64,000 nucleotides of DNA from positions 2,542,001-2,606,000 of the forward strand of contig CAJFCV020000002.1 in the NCBI GenBank assembly GCA_904066235.2. Reading direction: 5' to 3'. Source of the stretch: Bursaphelenchus xylophilus (Eukaryota; Nematoda; Chromadorea; Rhabditida; Aphelenchoididae). Of the stretch, positions 1 to 9,536 are shown piece after piece (within the stretch, counting starts at the first letter, position 1; every line of letters starts with the position of its first letter). Made by a program: the position numbers and the translations under genes. Below the pieces are notes generated by a model. The model had not been told where the DNA came from. It saw nothing but the letters and a program-made list of their open reading frames with translations, and searched no databases.

Positions 1-29
1 ATGAAATCTCGGGCATTCAAAGACTCTTA

Positions 30-330
30 AAATCCAGAAAATCCGCCATCGAAGATGAAAAAATCTGAAGACCCGTCATCCAAGGAAGTTTTGGATCTAA
101 TCCTTTGAGAAAGCAACACTTTTTGTCCATATCCTTGCCAGTTTCGCGTGAAAAAAATTGATTTTTTTGCGGAAGCACTAACCGAGAATTAGGCATGAAA
201 TTTTTCATATCAAAATTTGCGAAAAAGTGTCCCATTTTCGCCAGATTCTGTCCTAAAAATCTCGGGTTTTCCATAAATCGCGGGCTTGAGGTCTATCATA
301 TGCGACAGAAAATCTTGTACTAATTTTGTC
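30..330 (-). repeat. R1-family repeat, diverged internal fragment
   Basis: This stretch reads, on the minus strand, like the interior of the abundant R1 repeat described at 19691-20139 (the segment around a GGCATGAAA core followed by an A-rich tract and a TTTTTCCGCACGAAACTGGC-like motif). The terminal inverted repeats are not clearly visible, so it is an old or truncated copy. No coding sense was found in it. Confidence 0.5.
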
Positions 331-372
331 ACCATTTTCATTCTGATCTGAGTGTCATACTTGACGTTATTT

Positions 373-718
373 TTACTCTTGTAACGGCGTTCGCTCAAAC
401 CTCTCTCCTCTTTTGGCCCTCTTCTGAACCGGATAAACCACTCGAACTTTCGACTTCAACACAACGAAAATTACAGCAAAAATAAAAAAGATTACACACA
501 AAGGCACTTGTTCATTGCCCCGAATGTACCTGTTTTCCAACTTCACATGCCGGATACGATCGACTACAAGTTTTATTTTCGACACTGTAGCTACAAGTGG
601 TTTCTAAAAATTCGCGAACCGCATTCCTTTTCAAATCGTCATTGCACTTTTGGCAGATGGGGTTTTGGAGTTCCGTGTTGATGGTAAACGTTCCGGAGTT
701 TAGGCCGATCGAGAGCAT
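373..718 (-). CDS. Possible small single-pass membrane protein (doubtful)
   Basis: I do not recognise this product. Two overlapping minus-strand frames are open: 718-512 encodes a Cys-containing segment (ICQKCNDD, then further cysteines), and 585-373 encodes a hydrophobic stretch (VPLCVIFFIFAVIFVVLK) followed by a basic tail. Together they would look like a short type I membrane protein. Joining them needs a frame change near 560-600; the only GT..AG pair I see there would give an intron of about 31 nt, shorter than nematode introns normally are. It may therefore be a relic, or an incomplete gene with missing exons. No homologue comes to mind. Confidence 0.25.
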
Positions 719-719
719 T

Positions 720-990
720 TCGATGAGTTTTTGGTATTTTCAATGTAGGCAGGCAGTGAGTGTGGTATCCCCTTGAAACATGGTCAACCGGCCATATATA
801 TTGGCATGGCGCATCGAAGGGACAAAGCTAAGCGCGGGGGAAGGGGTACGATAGCCAAGACGGGTCGAAGATGAAATGGTAAAAGGGCCTATAGGTAATT
901 TTGAAATTTTTTATATCTTGAACATCTCCCTCCCCTGGCCTCTTGATTTTTGGTCAGCCGTGCCCTTGATGCATAGTCTTATAAAGCTTA
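720..990. other. Non-coding; contains a fragment of a dispersed repeat
   Basis: No gene is apparent. Positions about 870-970 (GAAATGGTAA ... CCCTCCCCTGG ... TTTTTGGTCAGC) resemble the tandem non-coding units at 23850-24260, so a repeat fragment is present. Confidence 0.4.
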
Positions 991-996
991 CAGTAA

Positions 997-1245
997 CTAA
1001 ATAATGAGGCTAGCGGATGTTCTTGAAGGCGGGTACAGTGAGACCGTCCTACAACAGTATTCCATAGAATAGTTCATCGGCGATTTGAGCTCTTCACATG
1101 TACTTCCACCTATAATATGGAAGAAAGCTACTGTATCTTTGTTTTTCGAGCCACCTGCTGCCCTTTCTCTAGGGCAGCAGGTGGCTCGTAGCTCAGGATC
1201 AGAGACCACGAAGGTTATCATGGCTATGATTAAAAAAATGTACAT
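997..1245 (-). CDS. Possible small secreted Cys-containing peptide (doubtful)
   Basis: I do not recognise this ORF. From the ATG at 1245 it would give 82 residues: a hydrophobic start (MYIFLIIAMITFVVS) that could act as a signal peptide, then a tail with two CC pairs and one further Cys. The frame is open upstream to 1320, but that part lies in a dispersed repeat (GGCGAAGGCTC motif), so the internal Met is preferred. A perfect 18-bp inverted repeat at 1147-1188 falls inside the ORF, which argues for a non-coding origin. No insulin or other toxin-like spacing could be matched. Confidence 0.2.
   Translation of the reverse strand: MYIFLIIAMITFVVSDPELRATCCPRERAAGGSKNKDTVAFFHIIGGSTCEELKSPMNYSMEYCCRTVSLYPPSRTSASLII
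1147..1188. repeat. Perfect hairpin, 18-bp arms, 6-nt loop
   Basis: The arms CGAGCCACCTGCTGCCCT and AGGGCAGCAGGTGGCTCG are exact reverse complements separated by TTCTCT. The stem is GC-rich in an AT-rich region. It could be a very short foldback, a cruciform or an RNA hairpin. Confidence 0.85.
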
Positions 1246-2368
1246 ACAGATAGAAAGCTCTCGATAAACCTCCGCGGAGCCTTCGCCGCGTCTCCGCCAA
1301 GCTTCCGGTGGATTTGCCACGCCTTGTAGGCAACTGCTAAGACATTGTTCCGGGCCACCCTCTGCCTTATATCGCGCACCGATCTAAATATTTTGTAGGC
1401 CCGAATAGTCAGGGCGTGGTAAACTTTTTTTATTCCATGATAGCAACTGTGCTTTCTATCTCTGTTCGTTACTCTCTGTATAACAAGGAGTAACATTCAG
1501 TTTACTGCCTTACTATTCATAGGACTCTTTAGGCCACTTTTGTTTCTTTCGCTGTTTTTAAACATGCATTTTACAACGACACAAAAACAGATTGTAGGGA
1601 TTCTTTTTTAATCAGTTGTATTACGGTAATATCGAGTACAACTGGGCCATATTGAAAAACATTTAGTGTAGCTTTATATTTCCTTCAGTCAAAAATGATT
1701 ACCCTGGTATAGTAGGTATATCCTCCGCATTTTGCCTATTCTCTCGGCCGGAAAGATCGTTGGATTTCTCTAGTTCGCGTTTTGCAGAAACAGAAAAGAT
1801 ATTGTAAAAAATTTGACTTACTTCCTAAGGTATCAACAGTCAAAATTTGAATTGATCCTTTATTCTCACGTATGTCTTTTCAAATTCTTTAAAAAGAACT
1901 GAGTCCAATTTCCTATTCGAATTCTGAATCGAATAATTCGACCGAAAGTGCAAAATTTCAATTTTTGGGAAAATCGTCATTGTCGACAAAAAATATTTTG
2001 GAAGGAGGTCGGTCGGGCGATTATCGCGGTTGAGAAAAAATTCTAAATACAAGTCAAAATACATGAAATTAAATACACCTGAGGCTACGAACGTTATCTC
2101 CTGGAGGTTTTCTGACATTTTCAATAACGATATTTGACGAAAAGGAGGATTTTTTCGGTTCCAAGTGTGACGCTCAGTAACTTTTAAAAAGTTTTTTACC
2201 GATTGAAGCTTCTCATAACGAAAAATTTGTGCTGATGTTCAGCTATCCTAGTACAACAGATATAAAAAGTATCAAAAGATTCTGAGATGGTTGTTTTTTG
2301 GAAATCTCCGGGCGATCCTTCAAGTTGCAAAACTCTGTTAAATTCTCCACACGTCCATAGTCCAAATA

Positions 2369-2635
2369 TTACGCTTTTTCAAAAGTGCAGACACATTTTG
2401 TCGTGGGCCGCACCGTGCACAAAACTCCCTTTTGCGGGGTGCATTTTGACCTTTTGCACTGTGCAACCGGATATCGCTGCGACGCAAGCTTTTCTCAACG
2501 GAGCCGGCGCGAATTTTTGAAATTGCACAGTGCAAAATGTTTCGAATCGGATCGCGTCGCGCGGGGAACACGAAACTTGCACTGTGCGGTGCAAAAAAGG
2601 CCGGAAAATGTGTCTGCACTTTTGAAAAAGCGTAA
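2369..2635. mobile_element. TA-flanked MITE with about 31-bp terminal inverted repeats
   Basis: The ends TTACGCTTTTTCAAAAGTGC... and its exact reverse complement are present, flanked by TA on both sides (2367-2368 and 2636-2637), as for Tc1/mariner-type insertions. The interior carries several CACTGTGCA/GCACCGTGCA motifs shared by other elements in this window. There is no coding capacity. Confidence 0.85.
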
Positions 2636-2696
2636 TAGCAATTCTTTTGTTAGTTCTATACCTTTTTAACTTTAGCGGAAATACTATATAATACTA

Positions 2697-2871
2697 CGCC
2701 GTTTCAAAAGTGCGTTGACTTTTTGTCGCAACTGTGAAATTCAAAAATCGCCGCGGTGCAAGGTTCTTCAATATCGTCGCCACGAATTTTGCGAGCGTGA
2801 CAAGCATTTCACAGTAAAAAAAGTGGAAGAATGCGCTGTGAGCCGCAAAAAAGTCCATGCATGAAACGGCT
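2697..2871. mobile_element. Diverged TA-flanked MITE related to the preceding one
   Basis: Left end CGCCGTTTCAAAAGTGCG and right end (reverse complement) AGCCGTTTCATGCATGGAC are imperfect inverted repeats with TA at 2695-2696 and 2872-2873. The interior has AAAAGTGCG and GTGCA motifs like the 2369-2635 element. Confidence 0.65.
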
Positions 2872-3419
2872 TAGCAGCAAGTTTTAAGGATAGAATACCC
2901 CTCTCCTCGTATTTTAGGGACTTATCGCAGTTATACGCCATTCATGGCACATTTTTCCGATTTTTTCAAAATGTTTGCAATTGAAAAAACATGGAAATTT
3001 CAAATTTCCAGAGATCCCGGTAAGCAATCAAGCAACCGAACCCCGGACCAAAAATTGCTCCCAAATGACAATTTTCCCAAAAATTGGAATTTTGCACTTT
3101 CGGTCGAATTATTCGATTCAGAATTCGAATAGGAAATTGGACCCTGGTGTCATTCTTGGAACGTTACATAATTAATGCATCAAAAAGTTCCTGAATATTG
3201 TGTGCAGGGTTTACCGTCTCAACCGGTGAATTTTCTTGGATTTTGTAGTTTTGCCGTGTATTATTATTTTTTTCTTTTACCGTTTTTGTTCCTTAAGATG
3301 CATAATAAGGAAGATGCGTCAAGTGCGACGTTCAGATTTTCTTCAAGACAGTTCGGATCAGCACAGAATCGATCGATACGGGGCGTAAGGCAAGAAAATA
3401 CTCAAAGAAAAAGATTGTA

Positions 3420-3660
3420 GGAAATGCCTGCAAGGCTTGGCAGAGTCGTGGAGTGGTTGCTGAATGCTCGGCGAAGGCTCGGCCGCGACTTGGCGAAGAC
3501 TTGCAATATGCCCGCTTTTCCTAATTTTGATATTTCTAACGCTAGTTTTCCTTATTTTGAGTTATTGTAACATCGCGTGGTTAAATAATAACAATAAATA
3601 TAACCGCGCATAGTATCGTTTACCAGAACTGTCGCTGACCGAAAAAGACACAGCGCCGAA
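3420..3660 (+). repeat. Dispersed repeat, copy 1 (partner near 38220-38610)
   Basis: The segment with GCTCGGCGAAGGCTCG ... GAAGACTTGCAATATG ... ATAGTATCGTTTACCAGAAC recurs in the same order near 38260-38310 and 38550-38600. Related GGCGAAGGCT pieces occur at 1280-1340, 12980-13020 and 14850-15000. It is non-coding in all frames. Confidence 0.6.
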
Positions 3661-4145
3661 ATTTCAAATATGTCGTTGCAAAAAATCCCATTAGGCTTTG
3701 TTAATGAAAAATTTGTCTGAAGATTTACTATACCGCTAATGTCAAGTCTTTTAGAATTCCTTTTGAACTTGAAAATACACAAATTTGACAGGTGCAACTA
3801 CGTGGGAGCCTTAATTCGTAAACAAATTGTCCTTTTGAGCCTCGGTAATTGAATATGCCTGCTTACGACTTGGTTTCTTAGACCTGCGGCAAGTTTGGGA
3901 GAGTCACCAAGTCATAAATCATTTTTGGGGTTTTTTAGATTTGTTAGTTTCCGAGAAATTTGAGCGTATTGAAAAACCTTTGAATTTAGTTGAATAAGCG
4001 TTAGCGGTCTCTGCGACTTGCGAACGGACTAGTATCAGTCCGTCGAGTGTTGGCGGTTTTTGTGAGTAAAATAGCGGCCTATCATCGTTTTGTGACGGCA
4101 AGCCACAGCAGGAAATCTAGTGCCAGGATGCTTTCTTCGACGAGA

Positions 4146-4190
4146 CATTTTGCTGCGACAACCCGCCACTGTTTTCCCGACAGACTGATG
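4146..4190. mobile_element. F1 MITE, right-end fragment
   Basis: The sequence ends in TTTTCCCGACAGACTGAT, the right terminus of the F1 family, preceded by GCTGCGAC. The left half is missing. Confidence 0.6.
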
Positions 4191-4345
4191 TAATATTTGG
4201 CACCAAAAATAATGGGTTTCACGTGCGTGCCACGCTCAGATTTCCTCTACATTTTGTAGCAATAAGTGTTCCTAGATGAAACTTTGCTGTGAACCAACAA
4301 CAGCCGACACAGCGTTCAGAAATGTCCCTTTAAAACACAGTAGTT

Positions 4346-5432
4346 TTGCAATTCCACTGGTCACAAAAACTTTGTCCTGCTAAAGATTGCACCTTATCTG
4401 CCCACATAGTTCGAGTGGTGATTAAAATGACACATACTTGGTTATCTTTCCATCTAAAAATGTTTCACCACAAGTGGGTGCTTGTTGAAGATTGTAGCAA
4501 CGAACGAGTTGTTCTTTTCACAAGGTAAGGGTCCCATGTGTGACTTGTTGTTAGATATTGCGAAACTTTGCACTCATTCTGGGCCTTGGAGGCATTTGGA
4601 GTGTAAAATTTTTGCTTGTGTTTGGTAGCCGAGAAATTCAACGGTCTTTGGTTAGTCAATATGTCCTAAGGGCTGTGAAAGGTGTTTTCTACCATTGTTA
4701 CAGTCGAAGACCTATATCCAGTGGCAAAAAACGTGCCATTTTGCACCCGGGAAGAATCAATGTGGTAAAATGCTTCCCCCTCCAAGTGGAAAAACTTCGT
4801 TTTTGACGGGCGCGCCCTTTTTCCTCACAAAAAGAGCGGGCGCGCTTTTAAAATCTGAGTTTTTTTCATTTGGAGAGGGAGGTATTTTGCCACATTTTTT
4901 GATGCTTCCTGGATGCCCAATGGTATTTTTTCCACTAGATCATGTCCCCCACTGTATAATCTGTGGATAAACTATAACAGTTTGGCTTCCCAATTTAGCC
5001 TTTGGCTATGTTTTTTCAAGGCTTCACAATCATTCTGAAACGTTGGCTAGCCAAACGAAGTTTTTTTGATTGCAAATTGTTGCCAAAATGCAGAAAAAAT
5101 GGCTTTTTTGCCAAAAACACGGTTGTCTCCGCAAAGCGCGAACTAGGAGTCCAGCATGTGTTCTACAAAAAATAGTTTAAATTTGCATTGAACTCAAACC
5201 GTCACATTTTGACCTTTTGTTTCCAATTCTCTATTAATTCCTTCGACTCTCTATTAACCCCAATTTGATGTTACTTTGTCAGGTGTGGCCTGGTGTGGGA
5301 ATGTACACCATGCTTGAACAATTATTTCATTATTTCCCCGGTTGTGAACATCATTTTTATTTTCGGAATGGTAGTTGTAGGGACCGTTACTCCGCCTGGG
5401 ATATTGTATCTGGGAATATCGGGATGTTGAGG
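4346..5432 (+). pseudogene. Possible relic of a multi-exon membrane protein (unrecognised)
   Basis: Three short open stretches could be exon remnants. 4346-4515 ends at a good donor (CAAG/GTAAGG). 4560-4690 contains a hydrophobic segment (NFALILGLGGIWSVKFLLVFG). 5281-5432, after a TTTGTCAG acceptor, reads CGLVWECTPC and then a strongly hydrophobic stretch (VVNIIFIFGMVVVGTVTPPG) to a stop. An F2 MITE lies between the second and third. I cannot assign a family and could not join the frames cleanly, so this may be chance or a decayed gene. Confidence 0.2.
4701..4954. mobile_element. F2 foldback MITE
   Basis: TA-flanked (4699-4700, 4955-4956). The arms carry CCAGTGGCAAAAAACGT... and its reverse complement, each leading through a TCCAAGTG block to a GGGCGCGCC-rich centre. 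It belongs to the same family as the copies at 13104, 34858, 49625, 50841 and 53591. Confidence 0.85.
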
Positions 5433-6020
5433 GCCATCATGCACTTTTTAGTTTGTTTACGCACAAGGAGCTAGCCCTTTGTTTCTAGTGGTAAACTTTC
5501 CCACAAAACTTGCATTTTTTCGCGTGGATTTGGCAGTGATGTGGACAGAAATACCTATGGCCAAAAAAAGGTTTTTTTCTGTGACCATTTTTTTTCTGCT
5601 CTTCTGCGATTGCGTTGAAAAGATTGGAAGAACATAAAATAGAAGCTAAAATTTGCATTGCTAATTACAGTATTGACCTACACAGATCGGCTCGCATCAT
5701 TTCGAAGATTTTCCGGCACCGATCGATCGGTGTCGAAAAAATAAAAGAAATTGAGAATGGGGTCTTCCTTTTCCGTGTTGTCGGCTAGCCGTGGCACATA
5801 TTGAAAAATTTTAAAAAGTATTTGATACTCTGAAGGGTGATCACTCAAATTATGTAAAATTTGAGGGTCGGGCGTCTTCGGCACCCTCCCATGAGTAGAA
5901 ACTGTCGCTGACTTTATGCTGAAAACACAAAAAAACGTAAACCCTATTGTCGTTTTTTTTATTTTTTTCGGCACGGATTGGTGGCGGTAAGCTTCGAAAT
6001 GCCTGTTTCAAAGTTGGCAT
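5090..6020. other. Intergenic, repeat fragments only
   Basis: About 5120-5170 resembles the interior of R1 (GCAAAGCGCGAACTAGGAG). A 16-bp perfect palindrome (CACCGATCGATCGGTG) is at 5717-5732. Apart from the possible exon noted at 5281-5432, no gene was found. Confidence 0.45.
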
Positions 6021-6025
6021 GTTTC

Positions 6026-6177
6026 CAGTCTGTCGGGAAAATAATGTGCAAAATGTCGCTGCGCCGATCGCGTCGCTGAAATGGAAAGAAATTTGATTTG
6101 TCGCGACACAATTCATTTCCTCTGTGGTGGTGCAATTTTCGATGCCACATTGATTTCCCATTATTTTTCCGACAGAT
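6026..6177. mobile_element. F1 MITE, subtype A
   Basis: The left end CAGTCTGTCGGGAAAATAAT and a right end containing ATTATTTTTCCGACAGA are inverted. The interior has TGTCGCG and CACAATTCATTT blocks typical of this subtype. Confidence 0.8.
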
Positions 6178-6439
6178 TTACATTTAGCCTTGGCTGGAAG
6201 TGTGTGCCGAATTTTTATTTATTTTTTTTTTTTGGTCTGAGCATTGCACTTCAAAGACTTCCCTTGTTCAACAAGTTGTCGAAACTTCATTAAACTCAAA
6301 ATGCATGTTTACCGTGAAGTGCTGTATTACAGTTGTGTCTTTGTGTATCTTGCCATTCTTTGAGCTACCTTTGTAGCGTTAAAAGTGATGTTCACTTCCT
6401 TTTTTAATTTTTTCAAGTTCTTTTTTTTCAAAATTGCCC

Positions 6440-6800
6440 AGATACTGTATATTTTGTCCCCATTTTTTTTGTCCCCGCGTCGATTTTGTCCCCACACCGG
6501 TTTTGTCCCCAAGCCGGTTGTAGTTGGGCACATTGTGTGCCAATTGTCGTTTACAGTTGATACTACATAGTACAATCAAAAATTATGCATTCAGATGTTA
6601 ATGCTGTTGGTTTGGTGCCCAGTGCTGCTCAAAAAACATGTTTTTAGCACTTGGTGCTGTATAGTACGTGGTGATACTATATAGCACGAGCTGAAAATTA
6701 AACCATAACGCGTTAATTTCGTTGGTTTGAAGCCGAATACCTCTCAAAAAATGCGTTTTTAGCACTGGGTACTATATAACACAAATCATTTTTTTGCGCA
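6440..6800. repeat. Short tandem repeats: TTTTGTCCCC units and a partial duplication
   Basis: About 6450-6520 contains five copies of a TTTTGTCCCC-like unit. At 6605-6690 and 6720-6790 a longer unit (GTTGGTTTG ... TTTTTAGCAC(T/TG)GG ... CTATATA) is present twice in diverged form. It is non-coding. Confidence 0.55.
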
Positions 6801-7310
6801 AAATGAACTTCAGATCAGTCTGCTGTATTGTTTTTACAGATGAACGTATAAGAGGAGCCAGCCTCCTTAAAAAAAATTGTTTCGCCCTCGTTGTGGTTCG
6901 TATGTTATTTTTCGTACTTGTTATACGCGTCAGCAGTTTTTTCTAAAAGCTTTTTATTCGTTTTATTATATTGAAATACACCTGTGCGAAAGATTTTTTC
7001 TTCAGTAAATAGACTATGATCATAATACATATTGTATTAGTTCTTTCATAAAGTGCATACACGTTTGTATTTCCCACAGTGCGGTTTGAACTTTGAAATT
7101 GACGATATCCATTCTCTCTTTTTTACTTTTTTTTGCTGATCTATAATACATCTTGTCGTATTTTATGTTTTTAGCGCAAAAAACCCCCATTTTGCACGAA
7201 GCGTTCCACATTTTTCTTCTTGATTTTTGCACCGTGCAGCGATCCGAAGAGCACTGAAAAATCTGCACAGTGCAAATTGCTTTTTCGAGGTTTGCGCAAA
7301 AAAATCAAAA

Positions 7311-7473
7311 TGCACAGTGCGTTAGCGACAAGCGTGGGAAACAATCCAAGATGCACTGTGCGTCAGCGACAAGCTTAGGAAACAATCCAAGATGCACTGT
7401 GCGTTAGCGACAAGGGAGGGAAATGCTCAGAATGCACTTTGCATTCGCGACAAGCGTGGGAAAAATGTCAAGA
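7311..7473 (+). repeat. Four tandem copies of a 41-bp unit
   Basis: The units start at 7311, 7352, 7393 and 7433, each beginning TGCAC(A/T)(G/T)TGC and containing AGCGACAAGC and GGGAAA. A partial fifth unit begins at 7474. The CACTGTGCA core is the same motif found inside several MITEs of the window. Confidence 0.8.
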
Positions 7474-7789
7474 TGCACTGTAAGTCCCTCTTTTTGCTCA
7501 CCTGTCCTTTTGAGCACATGAGGCACGATTCACAATAAACCTACGTGCTGTGTGTGGCAAAACTCGTACAGTTCCACCAGAAACTCCTTTATTGTAGGCC
7601 GATTTCAAGTAGTTCTTGGTTAGCTTATAATACATGCCCAGAGATTGGCAAAAACTGCGTTTTTTGTCACGTTGTCTGTACATTTCAGAAATTTGTTTCT
7701 TTCATTTGAAGTTTTGCATTTCCCCCAGTGGAAGTACGAAGTATGTAGGTACAATTGCTTGTCCCAATTTTATTTCTTGTATTGTTTTT

Positions 7790-8060
7790 TAAGGCTTTTG
7801 GACGTGAGTTTGTGCAGAATCTTGGCAAAGTTTCTTGTAAATTTAGAGCAATTTTTCGTTAAGAGATTTCCGCGTCCCCTACGGCGCGGATTGCAGAAAT
7901 GACCGAGATTTTCATACTAAAAGTTGGCCAAAATGGGATACTTTGTAGAGAATTTTGACGTGAACAATTTACTACCTATTTTTATCGTAGAGTGTAATGT
8001 TTCTACGTAAAACCATTTTTTACACTCAAAACATTTTGCATAAACTCTGAGCACAAAAAC
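7790..8060 (+). repeat. R1-family repeat, strongly diverged
   Basis: The order of motifs (CGAGATTTT, AAAAGTTGGCCAAAAT, GTAATGTTTCTACG) follows the interior of R1. Termini are not recognisable. Confidence 0.45.
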
Positions 8061-8775
8061 TGTTGGATGCTAGTTGGTTGTTAAAGTCACTCGAGTGATA
8101 TTTGCGACATCTGTGTAGAAAAAGTCAGGGTGCAAGTGACATCATCAAAAAACTTATTTCACTGTGCAAAAACAAGAGATTGCATAGTGCAAAGACTTTC
8201 TTTTTTTACTCTTTTTTCCCACAGTGAATGCCGAGGAAGCCACCCCAACGGCTTTACGAAAGGGCTAGTTGTCGTTGCAGAAAGTGCGTAAACTTTCCGC
8301 CGAAAATTTTCCGCCCACTGCATTTGGCCTTTTGCACCGTGCAATTCAAAAGTCGCAGCGACGTAAGCTTTTTTTAACTACGCACGGCAACTCAGAAAGT
8401 CTCCCCCCTCGTTCAAAAATAATCACTATGTGTTATACCCCTCGGTGGCGCTTCGCCCACCTAGTATCGGTTGAATTCAAACGAAATGTCAAAAATGAAT
8501 TTTTCGTGCGGTTTTCCGACCAAAAAGTATTTTCATCGGAATTATTTTATTTCTTTTGTGAATTTTGACACTTTGTTTGGACGAAATTCAAAAGTGGGCG
8601 GGAGACATTTTTGTTCTATTTTGGGTTGCTGTGCTACGTAGCCGCGATTTTTGGGCGCGCGACAACAATTGCATGGTGCAAAAAGAAGAAAAATGCACTG
8701 TGCGCCGCTAAAAAACTCTGCGCACTTTCTGGAACGACTATTAGTATCGGCGCCAGCTAAAACTAATAATCCAAA

Positions 8776-8805
8776 ATTTCTCTTCTGTAAATACAGAAGA
8801 GAAAT
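8776..8805. repeat. Perfect 14-bp-arm palindrome
   Basis: ATTTCTCTTCTGTA and TACAGAAGAGAAAT are exact reverse complements with a 2-nt centre. It lies at the edge of a CACTGTGCG-containing repeat. Confidence 0.8.
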
Positions 8806-8861
8806 GGCCCCAAGGTCAAAGGGCAAAAATTAAGCCGAGAAAAAAGCTCCATTGACATTTA

Positions 8862-9008
8862 TCACTCTGTCGGGAAAATAATGAGCACAATGTCGCTTCG
8901 TGTCGCTGAAGTGAAAAGCAATTAGGTTTTGCCGCGACACAATTCATTTTCTCGGCGGCGATGCGATTTCCGATGCGATAGAGTGCTCATTATTTTCCCG
9001 ACGGACTT
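8862..9008. mobile_element. F1 MITE, subtype A
   Basis: The ends CTGTCGGGAAAATAATGAGC and GCTCATTATTTTCCCGACGG are inverted. The interior has TGTCGC and GCGACACAATTCATTT blocks. Confidence 0.85.
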
Positions 9009-9526
9009 TCATTTTATTATACTTTAAGAGAGATGCTCGCTTAAATGATTTATGAAAATTGGGATTTTTGAACCCCTTTTCAATTATCCTTTCTCTACAT
9101 ATTGTTTTTCTTCATTCTTAATTACGACTGTCGCTTGTGGTCTGTTGTTTACATCATAATTGTATTTATTTGACTACTCGAGGTTCATGGAACTTCCTTT
9201 TCTGTAAAGTTTGTAGGGTCTTACTCGATTACGCCTACTGAGCGTGTGCAAGGTGTGCGGCGAGCGTATTTATAAACAATGTATGTATTATACAGTACAT
9301 GTACATACATATGAATTATTTTTTTGTTTTTTTTTGTGAAAAACTTTAGTTTTGATGGTCTGAGCATCGCATTATATATATATTTACATATATATTAATG
9401 TAGGTAAATATTTTCTGGACATGCAGTATTTTCTGGACTTCCTCTGCTATTTTTACATCATATTTTACCGCGTTGTACATTTTATCTTATAAATCTTCTA
9501 CCCACTATTTTTACACTATAATCCTC

Positions 9527-9536
9527 GTTTTCAGCC
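9527..9536 (+). promoter_or_regulatory. Probable trans-splice acceptor before the receptor start
   Basis: A TCGTTTTCAG acceptor consensus ends two bases before the ATG at 9537, with no in-frame upstream exon needed. In nematodes this is the usual layout of a spliced-leader acceptor. Confidence 0.5.

Larger units (their letters stand above)
1903..3142. repeat. Inverted repeat pair (78-bp arms) enclosing nested MITEs
   Basis: Positions 1903-1980 and the reverse complement of 3064-3142 match over about 78 bases with only two or three differences (shared core GAATTCTGAATCGAATAATT). The interior sides continue with weaker similarity. This looks like the ends of a larger composite element into which the two small TA-flanked elements at 2369-2635 and 2697-2871 inserted. 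Confidence 0.7.

Noticed and set aside
997..1245. Insulin-like peptide gene
   Set aside because: Although a signal-like start and CC pairs are present, the cysteine spacing does not match A and B chains and the ORF contains a perfect palindrome.
7311..7473. CRISPR-like array
   Set aside because: The units are contiguous tandem repeats without unique spacers, and the DNA is eukaryotic.
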